Origin: CAZYSK01 sp964649415
Lineage (GTDB): Bacteria > Chloroflexota > Anaerolineae > B4-G1
Direction: 5' to 3'
Assembly (NCBI GenBank): GCA_964649415.1
Contig: CAZYSK010000062.1
Span: 1-34,636 of the forward strand
Length of the DNA stretch: 34,636 bases
This document shows positions 8,503-16,573 of the stretch, piece by piece. The first letter of the stretch is position 1; every line of letters starts with the position of its first letter. The notes beneath the pieces are model-generated. The model searched no databases. It had not been told where the DNA came from and saw nothing but the letters and a program-made list of their open reading frames with translations. Both the position numbers and the translations under genes were made by a program.

Positions 8503-8763
8503 ATGGATAAGGAACGGATCAGGGTCAGGGTGAGGTTTTTTGCAGCGCCGAGGGAGGCGGTGGGCGCGACGGAGCTGGAGCGGGAGGTCCCGGCCGGCAC
8601 GACGGTGGAGGAATTGATCGGCCTGCTGACGGGTGAATACCCGGCCCTGCGCCGCTACACGCGCTTCCTCAGCATCGCCGTGAACCGGGCCTACGTCGGC
8701 GTGCAGACCGTGCTGCAGGATGGGGACGAGGTCGCGTGCCTGCCGCCGGTCGGTGGCGGGTGA
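8503..8763 (+). CDS. moaD: Molybdopterin synthase sulfur carrier subunit MoaD
   Basis: The small ubiquitin-like subunit carries the thiocarboxylate that MoaE uses to put sulfur on the pterin. It has 86 residues with the beta-grasp pattern (VRVRFFAAPREAVGATELE ... DGDEVACLPPVGGG) and ends in the required Gly-Gly. The start ATG at 8503 has no strong SD since the spacer is an 8-base repeat array, so it may rely on read-through from moaC. Its partner moaE is not next to it but lies about 3 kb away with its own promoter. Confidence 0.95.
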   Translation: MDKERIRVRVRFFAAPREAVGATELEREVPAGTTVEELIGLLTGEYPALRRYTRFLSIAVNRAYVGVQTVLQDGDEVACLPPVGGG

Positions 8764-8873
8764 AATCCGGCAGGCGGGGCAGAGCCGGATCGCGCGGAGG
8801 TGAGTCGTGCGTCCGCGGATGTCTGCGGACGTTTTGCCGGCAGGATTGTCGTCGCCGACCGCGGACCGTCGCC

Positions 8874-9002
8874 CCGTTGTAGGGGCGGGGTTTCCCCGCC
8901 CTGCTGCGTCCGCGCCATCGGAATGGCGCCTTCAGATAAGGTGATGGCGCACGGTCGGGCCGTTGTAGGGGCGGGGTTTCCCCGCCCTGTTGCGTCCGCG
9001 CC
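8874..9002. repeat. 43-bp direct repeats with GC-rich hairpin, flanking a palindromic repeat copy
   Basis: Two 43-bp copies (8874-8916 and 8960-9002) differ at one base. Each holds the hairpin GGGGCGGGGTTTCCCCGCCC. Between them lies a reverse-oriented palindromic repeat (GCGCCATCGGAATGGCGCC, 8912-8930). The whole 8764-9054 spacer is repeat material with no gene that I can support. Confidence 0.8.
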
Positions 9003-9054
9003 CCCACATCTTGGACAAGGTTAGTGCCGCGGCTCCACCGCCAGGAGGTAAACG

Positions 9055-9696
9055 ATGCGTGTCTCAAGTCGCACGACGAAGACCAGACGCCTGGGCTGGC
9101 TGCTGGCGTTGATCGTCGCCGTATCTCTCTACTTCCCCATCAACAGGCTGGCGAGCGGAGGCGTCGCCCTGGAGACAGCGCTCGATCCATACATTCCCCT
9201 GGCCCCTATCTGGATCATCCCCTACCTGGGCGCACTCGTTCTGTTCATCCTCATCCTGCTCTGGGCCTATCTGAGAATGCCAGCGGAGATGTTCGCGGCG
9301 TTCGCCACCTCCAACCTGATCGCCTCCGGCGTGGCCTACGTGATCTACCTGGCCTATCCAACGTACGTCCTCAGGCCAACCATCAGCGGTACCGACACAC
9401 TCTCCCGGTGGATGAACTGGCTGTACGCCAGCGACAGAGCCTACAACGCGTTTCCCAGCGGCCACACCTTCTACACCGTGCTGGCCTGGCTTCATCTCTG
9501 GCGTTGGCAGCCCAAGATACGGCCAGCCACCACCATGGTGGCCGCCTCGGTCCTCCTCTCCACACTCTTCACCAAGCAGCACAACATCCCCGACCTGATC
9601 GGCGGCGTTGCCCTGGCTCTAGCCAGCTTCTGGCTCGGAACGAGGCTGGCGTCAAGACCGCCCAAGCCAGGTCCGAAAGCAAATAGCCCGGACTGA
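9055..9696 (+). CDS. PAP2-superfamily membrane phosphatase
   Basis: A 213-residue integral membrane protein with about six hydrophobic segments. It carries the PAP2 acid-phosphatase signature: RP at 107-108 (motif 1 remnant), PSGH at 134-137 (motif 2), and TKQHNIPD with His176 and Asp180 (motif 3). Members remove phosphate from lipid or isoprenoid phosphates such as phosphatidate or undecaprenyl pyrophosphate; the substrate here cannot be told. The start has a good SD, AGGAGG at 9043-9048. It stands alone after the repeat-rich spacer and converges with the FHA gene. Confidence 0.85.
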   Translation: MRVSSRTTKTRRLGWLLALIVAVSLYFPINRLASGGVALETALDPYIPLAPIWIIPYLGALVLFILILLWAYLRMPAEMFAAFATSNLIASGVAYVIYLAYPTYVLRPTISGTDTLSRWMNWLYASDRAYNAFPSGHTFYTVLAWLHLWRWQPKIRPATTMVAASVLLSTLFTKQHNIPDLIGGVALALASFWLGTRLASRPPKPGPKANSPD

Positions 9697-9842
9697 AAGG
9701 TCCACGCACGGACCCAGGCAACCAGACGGCCCCTCTCCCTCCGTCTGCCTGCCTCCCCATTATCCTCCAGTCTAGGAAGACGGACGTCGCCGACCCCAAC
9801 CAACCGTTTGCCCCCGACCGCATCGGAATCCGCTCACCCCAG

Positions 9843-11528
9843 CTACCGATCTACGATCCGCCGCCCCTCCCACTCCAGGTCCTCGCCAGGCCGCTCCCTC
9901 GAACACCTTGGCCCCCAGTCGAACAGCTCCTGATCCGCCTCGCCTGCAGCGCCGGACGGACCGATATCCAGGAGATCAACACCAATCAACACCACGGGAG
10001 ACACAGGCCAGGGAATCGCGGTCTGCACGATGCGTCTCGGGTCTATCAAGCCACGGTTCTCAAGATACCTATACGTCCCGCCAAACACGAGCACGAACAC
10101 CACGACGGCTACGCTGCCAGACTTGGCGAGCGACTGAAGGAATGAAAGCACCGTGTACTTGGAGGCAAATTCGATGCGGAGCCGGTTCACTGAATCCGCG
10201 GCATCCCTGTCTCGCAGTTCAAGAGCCCGGTTGGCCAGCTCACGCAAGACCTCCTGGCTTCTGCTGCATATCCCGGTGTATATCCGAAAACAGGTGACGA
10301 CGAAGTAGGGCAACACGGCGATTATGAAGACCCAGGCCGACCATTTGGTGAGTTCCTGGGCCCAGCAGGCCAGTTGCAGGATCAGGCCACTGCCGATCTC
10401 AATCTCGTAATAGAGGATCACCAGAAGGGCCATGTACACGTACTTGCTCGTGATCTTGGTTATCTGCTCCCGAACGTCGAGAAAGCGCGTCTCGATTGAC
10501 TCGGCCTGGAGCTTGATCTCGTCTCCATCCGCCAGAGAGCCAGGGGGGCCACCGTATATTCGCTCTGCCAAATCGCGCACCCGCTTCCTGTCGGCGGTCA
10601 CTGCCTCGACAACCACGATGAACATCGGCAAGGCAATCAAGATATACAGGGTAAACGTATAGGGAAGATATGAAAGATAGGGAAGGAAGTGCTCCCCGAA
10701 GGAGAGAGGAAAAGGGGCAATGGCCGAAGCGTACTCGTTGAACAGGATGAGAGGACCGGGCGCCACGTGATAGACAACGGCCAGGCAGGCGGCTACCACG
10801 CACAGGATGCAAAGCCACTTTGGGCCGGCGACAAACAGGTGGCGGTAGAAACTCAAGAACCTTGGCCTGGTATGCCAGTACTTCCTCGACTCGCGCGCGA
10901 ATATCCAGCGCTGTGCGATGACAAAGGTGAGCGTGAGAATAAGCAAGCGGATGAACTCTCGCCACCCGCCGAGGTTCTGATACAAGCCCCCCTGCGGCTG
11001 GAACGCCCCATAGGCCCAATACCAGCTCCCCGATGTCCAGGGACCATACGACAGATAGAGGGAGGCTGCACCGATCACGAGGCAGGTCAGGCCGTATACA
11101 ACGATGTCGAGCCCCGCCTCGGAGCCCAGCGGCGCAGCCATGGAAAGCGCGGCTGCGTAGGCCGGCGGAGGAACGGGTCGGTCAGCCGGAAGAGGCTCCA
11201 GAGAGAGGGTGTCGGCCATGACGAGATCCGGGCCGTAGAAGGTCAGCTCGACCACATTGCCCAGGCCGATCACGTCGCCACTGGCCAGCGTGCGCGGCGC
11301 TTCCAGTCGCACGCCGTTGACCAGCGTGCCGTTCCTGCTCCCCAGGTCCTCGACCACCATGTCCGCGCCCTGTCGCGTGATACGCGTGTGATGCCGCGAG
11401 ACGTGGGGCGCGACGATGACGATGTCGTTATCCAAGTCGCGGCCCAGCTTGAGCGTGTCCTTGTCCAGGAAGAACGCCTGTCCCTGCTGAGGGCCCCGCG
11501 TCATCACCAGCCCATAATCGCTCGTCAT
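9843..11528 (-). CDS. FHA-domain polytopic membrane protein
   Basis: A 561-residue protein. Residues about 5-105 form a forkhead-associated domain with the phosphothreonine-binding landmarks LGRDLDNDIVI, VSRHHTRI and DLGSRNGTLVNG. A short Pro-rich linker is followed by about seven to eight hydrophobic segments from residue about 143 to the end, with a charged helical stretch (RKRVRDLAERIYGG) between them. FHA domains bind phosphothreonine peptides, so this is probably a membrane docking protein in a Ser/Thr kinase pathway; no kinase or phosphatase of that type is in the window. The start is supported by GAGGAGG upstream. It is divergent from moaE, with a -35/-10 pair at 11612-11640. Confidence 0.85.
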   Translation of the reverse strand: MTSDYGLVMTRGPQQGQAFFLDKDTLKLGRDLDNDIVIVAPHVSRHHTRITRQGADMVVEDLGSRNGTLVNGVRLEAPRTLASGDVIGLGNVVELTFYGPDLVMADTLSLEPLPADRPVPPPAYAAALSMAAPLGSEAGLDIVVYGLTCLVIGAASLYLSYGPWTSGSWYWAYGAFQPQGGLYQNLGGWREFIRLLILTLTFVIAQRWIFARESRKYWHTRPRFLSFYRHLFVAGPKWLCILCVVAACLAVVYHVAPGPLILFNEYASAIAPFPLSFGEHFLPYLSYLPYTFTLYILIALPMFIVVVEAVTADRKRVRDLAERIYGGPPGSLADGDEIKLQAESIETRFLDVREQITKITSKYVYMALLVILYYEIEIGSGLILQLACWAQELTKWSAWVFIIAVLPYFVVTCFRIYTGICSRSQEVLRELANRALELRDRDAADSVNRLRIEFASKYTVLSFLQSLAKSGSVAVVVFVLVFGGTYRYLENRGLIDPRRIVQTAIPWPVSPVVLIGVDLLDIGPSGAAGEADQELFDWGPRCSRERPGEDLEWEGRRIVDR

Positions 11529-11611
11529 AGCCTGCCTCCTCGTTGCCCGGGTTCGTCCGTACCATGCCCGTCATCCACCGAACTCACTGCTCACAAAGGG
11601 GAAGCCACACG

Positions 11612-11640
11612 ATGGTACATGCACCTGCCAGAAAAGTCAA
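11612..11640 (-). promoter_or_regulatory. Promoter for the FHA gene
   Basis: Read on the minus strand: TTGACT (11640-11635), a 17-base spacer, TACCAT (11617-11612). The predicted 5' leader is about 75 bases long. Confidence 0.55.
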
Positions 11641-11696
11641 ATGCCCGTCGTACATACGCGCCAGGCCCTCGCCTTCGGGCTTCCATCTTATTCAGC

Positions 11697-11725
11697 TTGA
11701 CGAAACTCGACCCAGGCAGTAAACT
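11697..11725 (+). promoter_or_regulatory. Promoter for moaE, predicted leaderless
   Basis: TTGACG (11697-11702), a 17-base spacer, TAAACT (11720-11725). The moaE ATG begins only 10 bases after the -10 box, so transcription would start at or within a few bases of the start codon. Confidence 0.65.
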
Positions 11726-11735
11726 ATCCCCCGAC

Positions 11736-12176
11736 ATGAAACGATTCGAGGTCACCACACAGGAAATCTCCGTCAATGAGGTCGTCGCCCGCCTAGCGGA
11801 CCCGGCCATCGGCGCGGTGGTCACGTTCGTCGGCGTGGTACGCTGCGAGACAGATGGCCGGGAGGTGCGCTACCTGGAATATGAGGCCTACCCGGAGATG
11901 GCCGAGAAGACGCTGCGCCAGATCGGCGACGAGATTCGCGCCCGCTGGCAGACGATCCGAGAGGTCGCCATCGTCCACCGGGTGGGGCGGCTCCACGTGG
12001 GCGAGACCGCTGTGGTCGTCGCCGTCTCGGCCGCGCACCGGCCCGAGATGTTCGACGCAACCCACTACGCCATTGACCGGCTGAAGGAGATCGTCCCCAT
12101 CTGGAAGAAAGAGGTGTGGGCGGACGGGGAGGAGTGGAGGAGCGAGGCGCAGGGCGGACCCTCTCTCGCCTCCTAG
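11736..12176 (+). CDS. moaE: Molybdopterin synthase catalytic subunit MoaE
   Basis: MoaE joins with MoaD to add the two dithiolene sulfurs to cyclic pyranopterin monophosphate. The 146-residue protein has the family blocks GAVVTFVGVVR, LEYEAYPEMAEKTL, HRVGRLHVGETAVVVAVSAAHR and PIWKKEVW, with the conserved lysines. The ATG at 11736 begins the conserved region (KRFEVTTQEIS); longer upstream extensions in this frame are antisense to the FHA gene and are not supported. There is no Shine-Dalgarno site and a strong promoter ends 10 bases upstream, so the transcript is probably leaderless. It is split from the moaACD genes by the PAP2 and FHA genes. Confidence 0.96.
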   Translation: MKRFEVTTQEISVNEVVARLADPAIGAVVTFVGVVRCETDGREVRYLEYEAYPEMAEKTLRQIGDEIRARWQTIREVAIVHRVGRLHVGETAVVVAVSAAHRPEMFDATHYAIDRLKEIVPIWKKEVWADGEEWRSEAQGGPSLAS

Positions 12177-12513
12177 AAGCCACCCTCCTCTTCGGTCAGT
12201 CAGCCTAAACCTCGATTCATGTTCCAGCCCTTCGTACGTACCTCTGTGGGCAGAAACTGCTCCCAAGCGTGCTATACCTCCCACAAAAAGCGTGAGTAAT
12301 GACAATAGACACGTCCGGCCCTCGAGTGTATCCTGAGGAAAAGGACGGCGGATGCGGCCAGGGATGGCCGCGGTCCAAAGCTACGTTTTCGCCACCACTT
12401 CGCGAGGGCTTGCATGGGAGGGTGGGATAGGGTAGAATGCACCACCGCAAAGGGCGGGGCATAGGGCGTGTGAGGGCGGGAAAACCCCGCCCCGTCACAC
12501 CAGGAGGAACGAA
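12177..12513. other. 337-bp intergenic region before the dehydrogenase gene
   Basis: No gene is visible. The last 100 bases hold the promoter at 12410-12438 and a GC-rich hairpin. The rest (12177-12400) shows nothing that I can name. Confidence 0.6.
12410..12438 (+). promoter_or_regulatory. Promoter for the Ldh_2 gene
   Basis: TTGCAT (12410-12415), a 17-base spacer, TAGAAT (12433-12438). The -10 box is identical to that of the moa operon. A GGGCGGGAAAACCCCGCCC hairpin at 12474-12492, related to the 8.9-kb repeats, lies in the leader. Confidence 0.65.
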
Positions 12514-13623
12514 ATGCCACAACAGACTGGACCACGCGTTCGAGCGGAGAATCTGAAGAGCTTCTGCGTGCAAGTATTCCAGAAGATGGACATACCAGAG
12601 GAGGACGCCCGCATCACGGCCGACGTGCTGGTGGCGGCGGACCTGCGCGGCGTTGACAGCCACGGCGTAGCTCGCCTGCGCCGGTACGTTAATGGCCTGC
12701 GTGACGGCATCATGCGCCCCCACCCCAACGCGCAAGTGGTGACAGAGACCCCAGCCACGGCTCTCGTCGACGCCAGAGCCGGGCTGGGCCAGCCGGTCGC
12801 CTACCGGGCCATGGAGCGGGCCATCCAGAAAGCACTCGACGTGGGCGCAGGCTTCGTCACGGTGCGCAATTCCAACCACTTCGGCATCGCAGGCTACTAC
12901 GCGATGATGGCACTCGAACTCAACTGCATCGGTATCTCGATGACCAACGCCTTTCCCCTGGTCGTCCCGACCTTTGGACGCGACGCGATCGTGGGCACCA
13001 ACCCTATCGCGGTGGCGGCCCCGGCAGGCCAGGAGCGCCCCTTTGTGCTCGACATGGCCACCAGCACCGTGCCGCGTGGCAAGCTGGAGGTGTATAATCG
13101 CCTGGGAAAACCGCTGCCCGAGGGATGGGCCACCGACGAGACAGGCACGCCGACGACCGACACCGCGCAGGTGCTTGAGAACTTCAAGCGCCAGGCCGGC
13201 GGGGGCCTGCTGCCGCTGGGCGGGGCCGGAGAGTCACACGGCGGCCACAAAGGCTACGGCCTGGCACTGATGGTGGACATCCTGTCGGCAGTTCTCTCGG
13301 GTGCGGCCTACGCCAACCTGACCTACCCCAAGGCTCCCGACGGGAAGCCGCTTCCATCCGCGATCGGCCACTTCTTCGGTGCCTGGCGGGTGGATGCCTT
13401 CCGGCCCGTGAACGAATTCAAGGCAGCCATGGACGACCTGCAGCGGCGGCTCAGGGATGCCACCAAGGCAGAGGGCCAGACCCGTATCTACATCCACGGC
13501 GAGAAGGAGTACGAAGAAGCAGAACGCCGCTCCCGCGATGGCATTCCGCTCAACCCCATAGTCGCCGCGGACCTGCGGGCAATCGGGGAAGAGCTGGGCG
13601 TGGCGTACGAGGAATTGGGGTAG
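12514..13623 (+). CDS. Ldh_2-family (malate/L-lactate) dehydrogenase
   Basis: A 369-residue NAD(P)-dependent 2-hydroxyacid dehydrogenase of the type distinct from classical LDH/MDH. Family landmarks are VDSHG (48-51, catalytic His50), RNSNHFGIAGYYA, VGTNPIAVAAPAG, DMATSTVPRGKLE and GGHKGYGLALMVDILS. Members act on malate, lactate, sulfolactate, ureidoglycolate and others, so the substrate is not fixed by sequence; the lactate racemase and GlcD/GlcF genes downstream favour lactate or a related 2-hydroxyacid. The start has a strong SD (AGGAGG at 12502-12507) and a clear promoter. A restriction-modification pair now separates it from the other lactate genes. Confidence 0.9.
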   Translation: MPQQTGPRVRAENLKSFCVQVFQKMDIPEEDARITADVLVAADLRGVDSHGVARLRRYVNGLRDGIMRPHPNAQVVTETPATALVDARAGLGQPVAYRAMERAIQKALDVGAGFVTVRNSNHFGIAGYYAMMALELNCIGISMTNAFPLVVPTFGRDAIVGTNPIAVAAPAGQERPFVLDMATSTVPRGKLEVYNRLGKPLPEGWATDETGTPTTDTAQVLENFKRQAGGGLLPLGGAGESHGGHKGYGLALMVDILSAVLSGAAYANLTYPKAPDGKPLPSAIGHFFGAWRVDAFRPVNEFKAAMDDLQRRLRDATKAEGQTRIYIHGEKEYEEAERRSRDGIPLNPIVAADLRAIGEELGVAYEELG

Positions 13624-13671
13624 TTGCGGGTTGGAAGTTCCAGGTTGGAGGTTTCAGGTTTCAGGTTTGTC
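13623..13671. repeat. Seven 7-base repeat units at the left edge of the restriction-modification module
   Basis: GTTGCGG, GTTGGAA, GTTCCAG, GTTGGAG, GTTTCAG, GTTTCAG and GTTTGTC lie head to tail. They are the reverse complement of the CTCCAAC/TTCCAAC family at 20853-20920 and 23570-23660. Confidence 0.75.
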
Positions 13672-13699
13672 GCGCGTAGGACAAACAGGGTAATCCGTG

Positions 13700-15733
13700 A
13701 TGGCAAAGTCAAAGGAACAACTGGCATTCTACTTCGCTGACATCGCCAGCGAGCCCGCGGTACGGGCTGTCCCCTTTCCGGAGGAAGCAGCCAATGCTCT
13801 GGCCGTCATGGAGTCCTACAACAAGCATCTCTACCGCCCCAACACATACCTCCACAAGTGGTGGGCGCGGCGATGTGGCACTACCTTTCGCTACATACTC
13901 AAGCAGTTTGTCCCCGATCCAGCCCGCCACGACTTCTATGCTCCCGGAGGGCTGGAAGGCCTCCTCGTGCTGGACCCAATGATGGGAGGCGGCACAACCA
14001 TACACGAGGCCATCAGGCTGGGAGCCAACGTGATCGCAGGCGACATTGATCCCATTCCAGTGCTTCAGACCCGGGCCTCATTGCTCCCCGTGCCCGAGAT
14101 CCACTTTCGGACCATCTTCCAGGAGTTCTTCAGTGCGATGCGGGCAGTATTGGCCCCCTACTACGCTACCCATTGCCCTGTGTGCGAGCGATCCGACGCC
14201 GAGACACGATTCTTGCTCTACGCACTGAGGCGACGCTGCGCATGCGGTGAGGCACTGCTGGTGGACTCATTCACCCTGCGTCGAGAGTCTCGCAGGACCA
14301 TCCGGCTGTGCCCCCAATGTCGCGCCGTGTTTGACGGAGAACACACGTGTGGCTCGGCCCCGCGTGACCAGCGCCCACTGCGCGAAAAGCGAACGCGCAC
14401 CTGCCCTGTCTGTGGGCAGCCATACGCCGACCTGACCGAAATCCCTTTCCGTCAGCGTTATGTCCCTATCGCCGTGGTGGGCGAGTGTCCCCAGCATGGG
14501 CTGTTCTTCAAGTCGCCTGACCCCAACGACCTGGCCCGTCTGGCCGAAGCTGAGGTCCAGTTCGGCGGCTTGGACTTCGGTGATTGCGAGCAGTTTGCCG
14601 TCGTACCTGGTCCCAAGTCCAAGGACTTAGTCCGGCTAAACATCTATCACTACCTGGACCTCTTCTCTGCCCGGCAATTGGGCTACATTGCCACAGCCAA
14701 CAGGGAGTTGCAGAGAATCGAGGATCCCACAGAGCGGCTCACCCTGGCATTGCTGGTCAGCACGTCGCTGGAGTTCAACTCAATGCTCTGCGGCTACAAG
14801 GGAGGAAATCGTCGCCGACCGGGTGCCATTCGCCATACGTTCTCACATCATGCCTATTCCTTCCCCTACACGGCCACCGAGAACAATCCTCTATTCCCAC
14901 AGGGAGGCTCAGGCACGCTGACCAGACTATTTGAATGGCGAGCGGTGAAGGCCCAGCGGTGGGCTGTTTCTCCCGTGGAGCGGATGGTAGATGGCGGGCA
15001 CACGCGCAAGGTGACCATTATCGGGGAGCGCGACCTGGGGCAGGAAGTCTCATCGCCCGAGGAACTGCGCGAAGGCACGCGACGTTTCTTTCTCTACCAG
15101 GGCGACTCACGCTGCATTCCATTGGAAGGCGCCAGCGTGGACTACGTGATCACCGACCCACCCTATTACGACAGTGTTCAATACAGCGACCTGGCTGCCT
15201 TCTTCCGCGTGTGGCTGCGTCTATTCTTGCCAGACGAGGCTGAATGGGACTACGACGCAGAGAGTTCGGCAGTCGCACGAGGGGACCGACCAACGCCGGG
15301 TCGATATGGCGGGATCCTGGAAGCGATCTTCGGCGAGTGCCGACGCGTGCTCAAGCCGGGGCACGGACGGCTGGTGTTCACGTTCCATCATTGGCGACCG
15401 CGCGCCTGGGCCGAACTGACCATAGCACTCAGACGCGCAGGTTTCCACCTGGAGGAATCCTACATCGTCCACTCCGAAAACCCCACATCCGTTCACATCC
15501 GTACCTTGCGTGCGCTCAAACACGATGCGGTCCTCATTCTGGCCCCAAGCGCAACGAGGCGCGACTGGCCTCCTCAGGACCGAGTGAACACAGCAGACAG
15601 CCGTTCCTTCATCGTGGATTGCAGCGCAGTCATCGGCTGGCTGTTGGACAGCAAGTATAGTGAACAGTCCATCTTGGAGTATTGGACCGCGTTGCTGAAT
15701 GGGAGGAATGATGGTGGCACGGTATCCGGCTGA
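13700..15733 (+). CDS. Zn-ribbon DNA methyltransferase of a type II restriction-modification pair
   Basis: A 677-residue AdoMet-dependent DNA amino-methyltransferase resembling the COG1743/DUF1156-type DNA methylases. Near the N-terminus is the typical LHKWWARR segment (about 51-58), then motif I as LDPMMGGGTT (about 91-100). The middle is rich in zinc-ribbon pairs (CPVC, CACG, CPQC, CPVCG, ECPQHG), and catalytic motif IV is DPPY at 486-489. The order AdoMet site, long insert, DPPY is alpha-like and fits N6-adenine or N4-cytosine methylation. GTG at 13697 directly precedes the ATG used here and is an alternative start; the SD is weak (CAGGG). The gene overlaps the nuclease gene downstream. 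Its GC content looks lower than that of neighbours, which suggests acquisition. Its target base and site are unknown. Confidence 0.85.
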   Translation: MAKSKEQLAFYFADIASEPAVRAVPFPEEAANALAVMESYNKHLYRPNTYLHKWWARRCGTTFRYILKQFVPDPARHDFYAPGGLEGLLVLDPMMGGGTTIHEAIRLGANVIAGDIDPIPVLQTRASLLPVPEIHFRTIFQEFFSAMRAVLAPYYATHCPVCERSDAETRFLLYALRRRCACGEALLVDSFTLRRESRRTIRLCPQCRAVFDGEHTCGSAPRDQRPLREKRTRTCPVCGQPYADLTEIPFRQRYVPIAVVGECPQHGLFFKSPDPNDLARLAEAEVQFGGLDFGDCEQFAVVPGPKSKDLVRLNIYHYLDLFSARQLGYIATANRELQRIEDPTERLTLALLVSTSLEFNSMLCGYKGGNRRRPGAIRHTFSHHAYSFPYTATENNPLFPQGGSGTLTRLFEWRAVKAQRWAVSPVERMVDGGHTRKVTIIGERDLGQEVSSPEELREGTRRFFLYQGDSRCIPLEGASVDYVITDPPYYDSVQYSDLAAFFRVWLRLFLPDEAEWDYDAESSAVARGDRPTPGRYGGILEAIFGECRRVLKPGHGRLVFTFHHWRPRAWAELTIALRRAGFHLEESYIVHSENPTSVHIRTLRALKHDAVLILAPSATRRDWPPQDRVNTADSRSFIVDCSAVIGWLLDSKYSEQSILEYWTALLNGRNDGGTVSG

Positions 15734-16547
15734 GGTATTCGGCTTTCCAGTAGAGAACAGAGGCAGCAAGGTTGAGGCCATTCGCCAGGCACATCAATGC
15801 CCGTTTGTCAACGTGCGCTGCAACAAGAAAAGCCGCTTGATTCCCTATCCTATGGACGTCTGTTCCGTTCACATTAACGAGCATGTCGTCGCCATCTGCC
15901 CACGCCGGTTCCTAGAGAACCACACCGTCTTCAAGGACATCGCCACGGACTACTTCGGTTCTACGAATAACCTGATCCTGTTCCGGGAGGTCGGGCTCAG
16001 AGATGTCGGCAGTTTCGATTACGTGCTGGTGCATCACAAGCCGATGAGCAGTGAAGTGGACGATTTCGTTGTCATCGAGTTTCAGACAGACCAGACGACC
16101 AGCACGGGCAAACTCGTCCAGGCTCTAGAGGACTTCATGAGCGGGAGGAACGTGGGCACTACTCACTACTCCTTCGGGATGAACACCTATGACACACTCA
16201 AGCGCTCATATACCCAGATGATCAACAAGGGTGTGGTAATGGAGCAATGGGGGCAGCGTATCTATTGGGTTCTCCAGCGGTACGTGTTCGACAACATGGT
16301 ACACCGCTATCATCCTGCCTTTACACCCGGTTCCTCTGCCACACATGTGTTCGCTGTCTACGATCTCATACGGAGTGAGGAGACGTACACGCTAACCCTG
16401 CAGGAATACGTCTCCGCCAGTGTAGATGCTCTGTTCGCCGCCTTGCGCCAGAACACAAGTATCCCCGAGAAGGATCAGTTCATTGCCAGGCTGGAGGCCA
16501 AGATAGAACGGGGAAAACCACGCTTGCGCCTTGACTTCCGCCAGTGA
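15711..16547 (+). CDS. NotI-like type II restriction endonuclease
   Basis: A 278-residue protein whose start overlaps the methyltransferase end. GGGAGGA (15701-15707) lies inside the methyltransferase gene and serves ATG 15711 or GTG 15714. An N-terminal Cys4 site (C30 in QCPF, C37, C51 in DVCSV, C63 in ICPRRF) copies the spacing and flanks of the iron-binding Cys4 site of NotI. The nuclease core reads SFD103YVL, then VVIE123FQ125T, matching NotI's catalytic D...ExQ (FSFDWTL, VLEIQT), a PD-(D/E)xK variant with Gln in the last place. It is shorter than NotI (383 residues), so the recognition site may differ. Fusion or coupling with the methyltransferase gene supports a protective pair. The assignment comes from motif recall; no alignment was run. 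Confidence 0.8.
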   Translation: MVARYPAEVFGFPVENRGSKVEAIRQAHQCPFVNVRCNKKSRLIPYPMDVCSVHINEHVVAICPRRFLENHTVFKDIATDYFGSTNNLILFREVGLRDVGSFDYVLVHHKPMSSEVDDFVVIEFQTDQTTSTGKLVQALEDFMSGRNVGTTHYSFGMNTYDTLKRSYTQMINKGVVMEQWGQRIYWVLQRYVFDNMVHRYHPAFTPGSSATHVFAVYDLIRSEETYTLTLQEYVSASVDALFAALRQNTSIPEKDQFIARLEAKIERGKPRLRLDFRQ

Positions 16548-16573
16548 GAAGCAATAGCCTGATGAGAGATCGA

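Noticed and set aside
10689..12176. 495-codon plus-strand frame ending in MoaE
   Set aside because: Only the last 146 codons match MoaE; the first part is antisense to the FHA gene and lies upstream of the moaE promoter.
13700..16547. DISARM-, BREX- or Dnd-like defence system because of the COG1743-type methyltransferase
   Set aside because: No helicase, ATPase, phospholipase D or other partner gene lies near; the only linked gene is the NotI-like nuclease.
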